A stretch of DNA of 28,775 nucleotides from a virus, in IMG/VR virus record IMGVR_UViG_3300037086_000311, positions 1 to 28,775 of that record, one strand, 5' to 3'. A program made the position numbers and the translations under genes. Shown here one piece after another: positions 28,558 through 28,775 of the stretch (the first letter of the stretch is position 1; each line of letters starts with the position of its first letter). The notes beneath the pieces were generated by a model. That model was not told where the DNA came from. It saw nothing but the letters and a program-made list of their open reading frames with translations, and made no database searches.

Positions 28558-28758
28558 TCATAGTATATATGTAAAAAACATTGCTATTGATACCCAAAGC
28601 ATCATTTTTTCTGCATTGGTTAATACAAAAGTTACATTTTCTTGTTTTAAAGCAAATCTTCCATATATTTTTATAATCAAATCACCCAAGATATAAATTA
28701 TAAAAATAATGGAAGAAATAAATAAGAACTGACATGTTTTTTCAACTAATATTGTCAT
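28558..28758 (-). CDS. small two-helix membrane protein (66 aa)
   Basis: Two hydrophobic segments (about 10-30, FLFISSIIFIIYILGDL, and 50-65, MMLWVSIAMFFTYIL) joined by a charged loop. No family recognised. It is one of the few genes here with a Shine-Dalgarno-like sequence (AGAAGGA, just before its ATG at 28758). It lies 4 bases upstream of the coiled-coil gene and is probably co-expressed. Confidence 0.6.
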   Translation of the reverse strand: MTILVEKTCQFLFISSIIFIIYILGDLIIKIYGRFALKQENVTFVLTNAEKMMLWVSIAMFFTYIL

Positions 28759-28775
28759 GTTTTATCCTTCTCCAT

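Noticed and set aside
1-28775. tRNA genes, CRISPR array, recoded TAG stop
   Set aside because: No GGTTC-R-A-type T arm with matching stems was found in any gap; no regularly spaced direct repeats with spacers were seen; TAG ends genes at 22007 and 25280 just before intergenic sequence, and the recognised enzymes read through without internal TAG, so the standard code fits.

Overview
The window looks like part of a large, AT-rich tailed-phage genome (or a prophage or satellite of one) with a Bacteroidota host. Three things support the phage assignment: dense runs of short unknown genes on one strand, a set of phage nucleic-acid enzymes (Dda-type helicase, Rnl2-type RNA ligase, NAD-dependent DNA ligase, DEDDh exonuclease, HAD phosphatase of the RNA-repair type), and invasion by homing endonucleases and a TnpB gene. 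Two things support the host: promoters matching the Bacteroidota consensus TTTG-N19-TAnnTTTG (best at 16845-16875), and a small envelope-gene cassette of a type common in Bacteroidota. Start codons are preceded by A-rich sequence rather than Shine-Dalgarno sites. The standard code fits: TAA, TGA and TAG all act as stops. I see no virion genes, tRNA, rRNA or CRISPR array.

Layout. Positions 1-16.6 kb are almost entirely minus strand: a P-loop kinase-like gene cut by the window edge, small unknown genes, Dda helicase, an MmcB-like nuclease, a Pth2-like protein, a Clp-AAA+/M41 protease fusion, tnpB, RNA ligase with a long structured leader, an orphan HicB-like gene, LigA-type DNA ligase, an R2K-type ATP-grasp protein and a membrane/lipoprotein cassette. 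One plus-strand island (1224-2230: a small RHH-like protein plus a GIY-YIG endonuclease) interrupts this block. A divergent promoter region lies at 16.63-16.9 kb. Positions 16.9-26.7 kb are plus strand: LAGLIDADG endonuclease, HAD phosphatase, a large multi-span membrane protein, DEDDh exonuclease, a repeat-containing GIY-YIG endonuclease, a secreted Cys-containing protein, a GNAT-like protein, a lytic transglycosylase and several unknown genes. A bidirectional terminator at 26.72-26.76 kb separates these from a minus-strand block that contains a PolB-exonuclease-like protein which appears to have lost its catalytic acids.

Regulation. Two promoter classes are visible. One is host-like (TAnnTTTG at -7). 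The other appears phage-specific and occurs seven times: TTTGTAAC, then TACGTATAA, with 18-19 bases between the TTTG and the TACGTATAA. It keeps the host -33 box and spacing but changes the -7 box, which suggests a phage factor that redirects the host RNA polymerase. Four of the seven copies lie only 5-8 bases from the start codon, which predicts leaderless or almost leaderless mRNAs.

Functionally the window is a nucleic-acid repair, proteolysis and mobile-element region. Predicted RNA end-processing (kinase-like and HAD phosphatase) and sealing (Rnl2) enzymes suggest resistance to host tRNA-cutting defences. The most novel-looking items are the Clp-type ATPase fused to an FtsH-type peptidase, the modified promoter class, and the G+C-richer structured leader before the RNA ligase.
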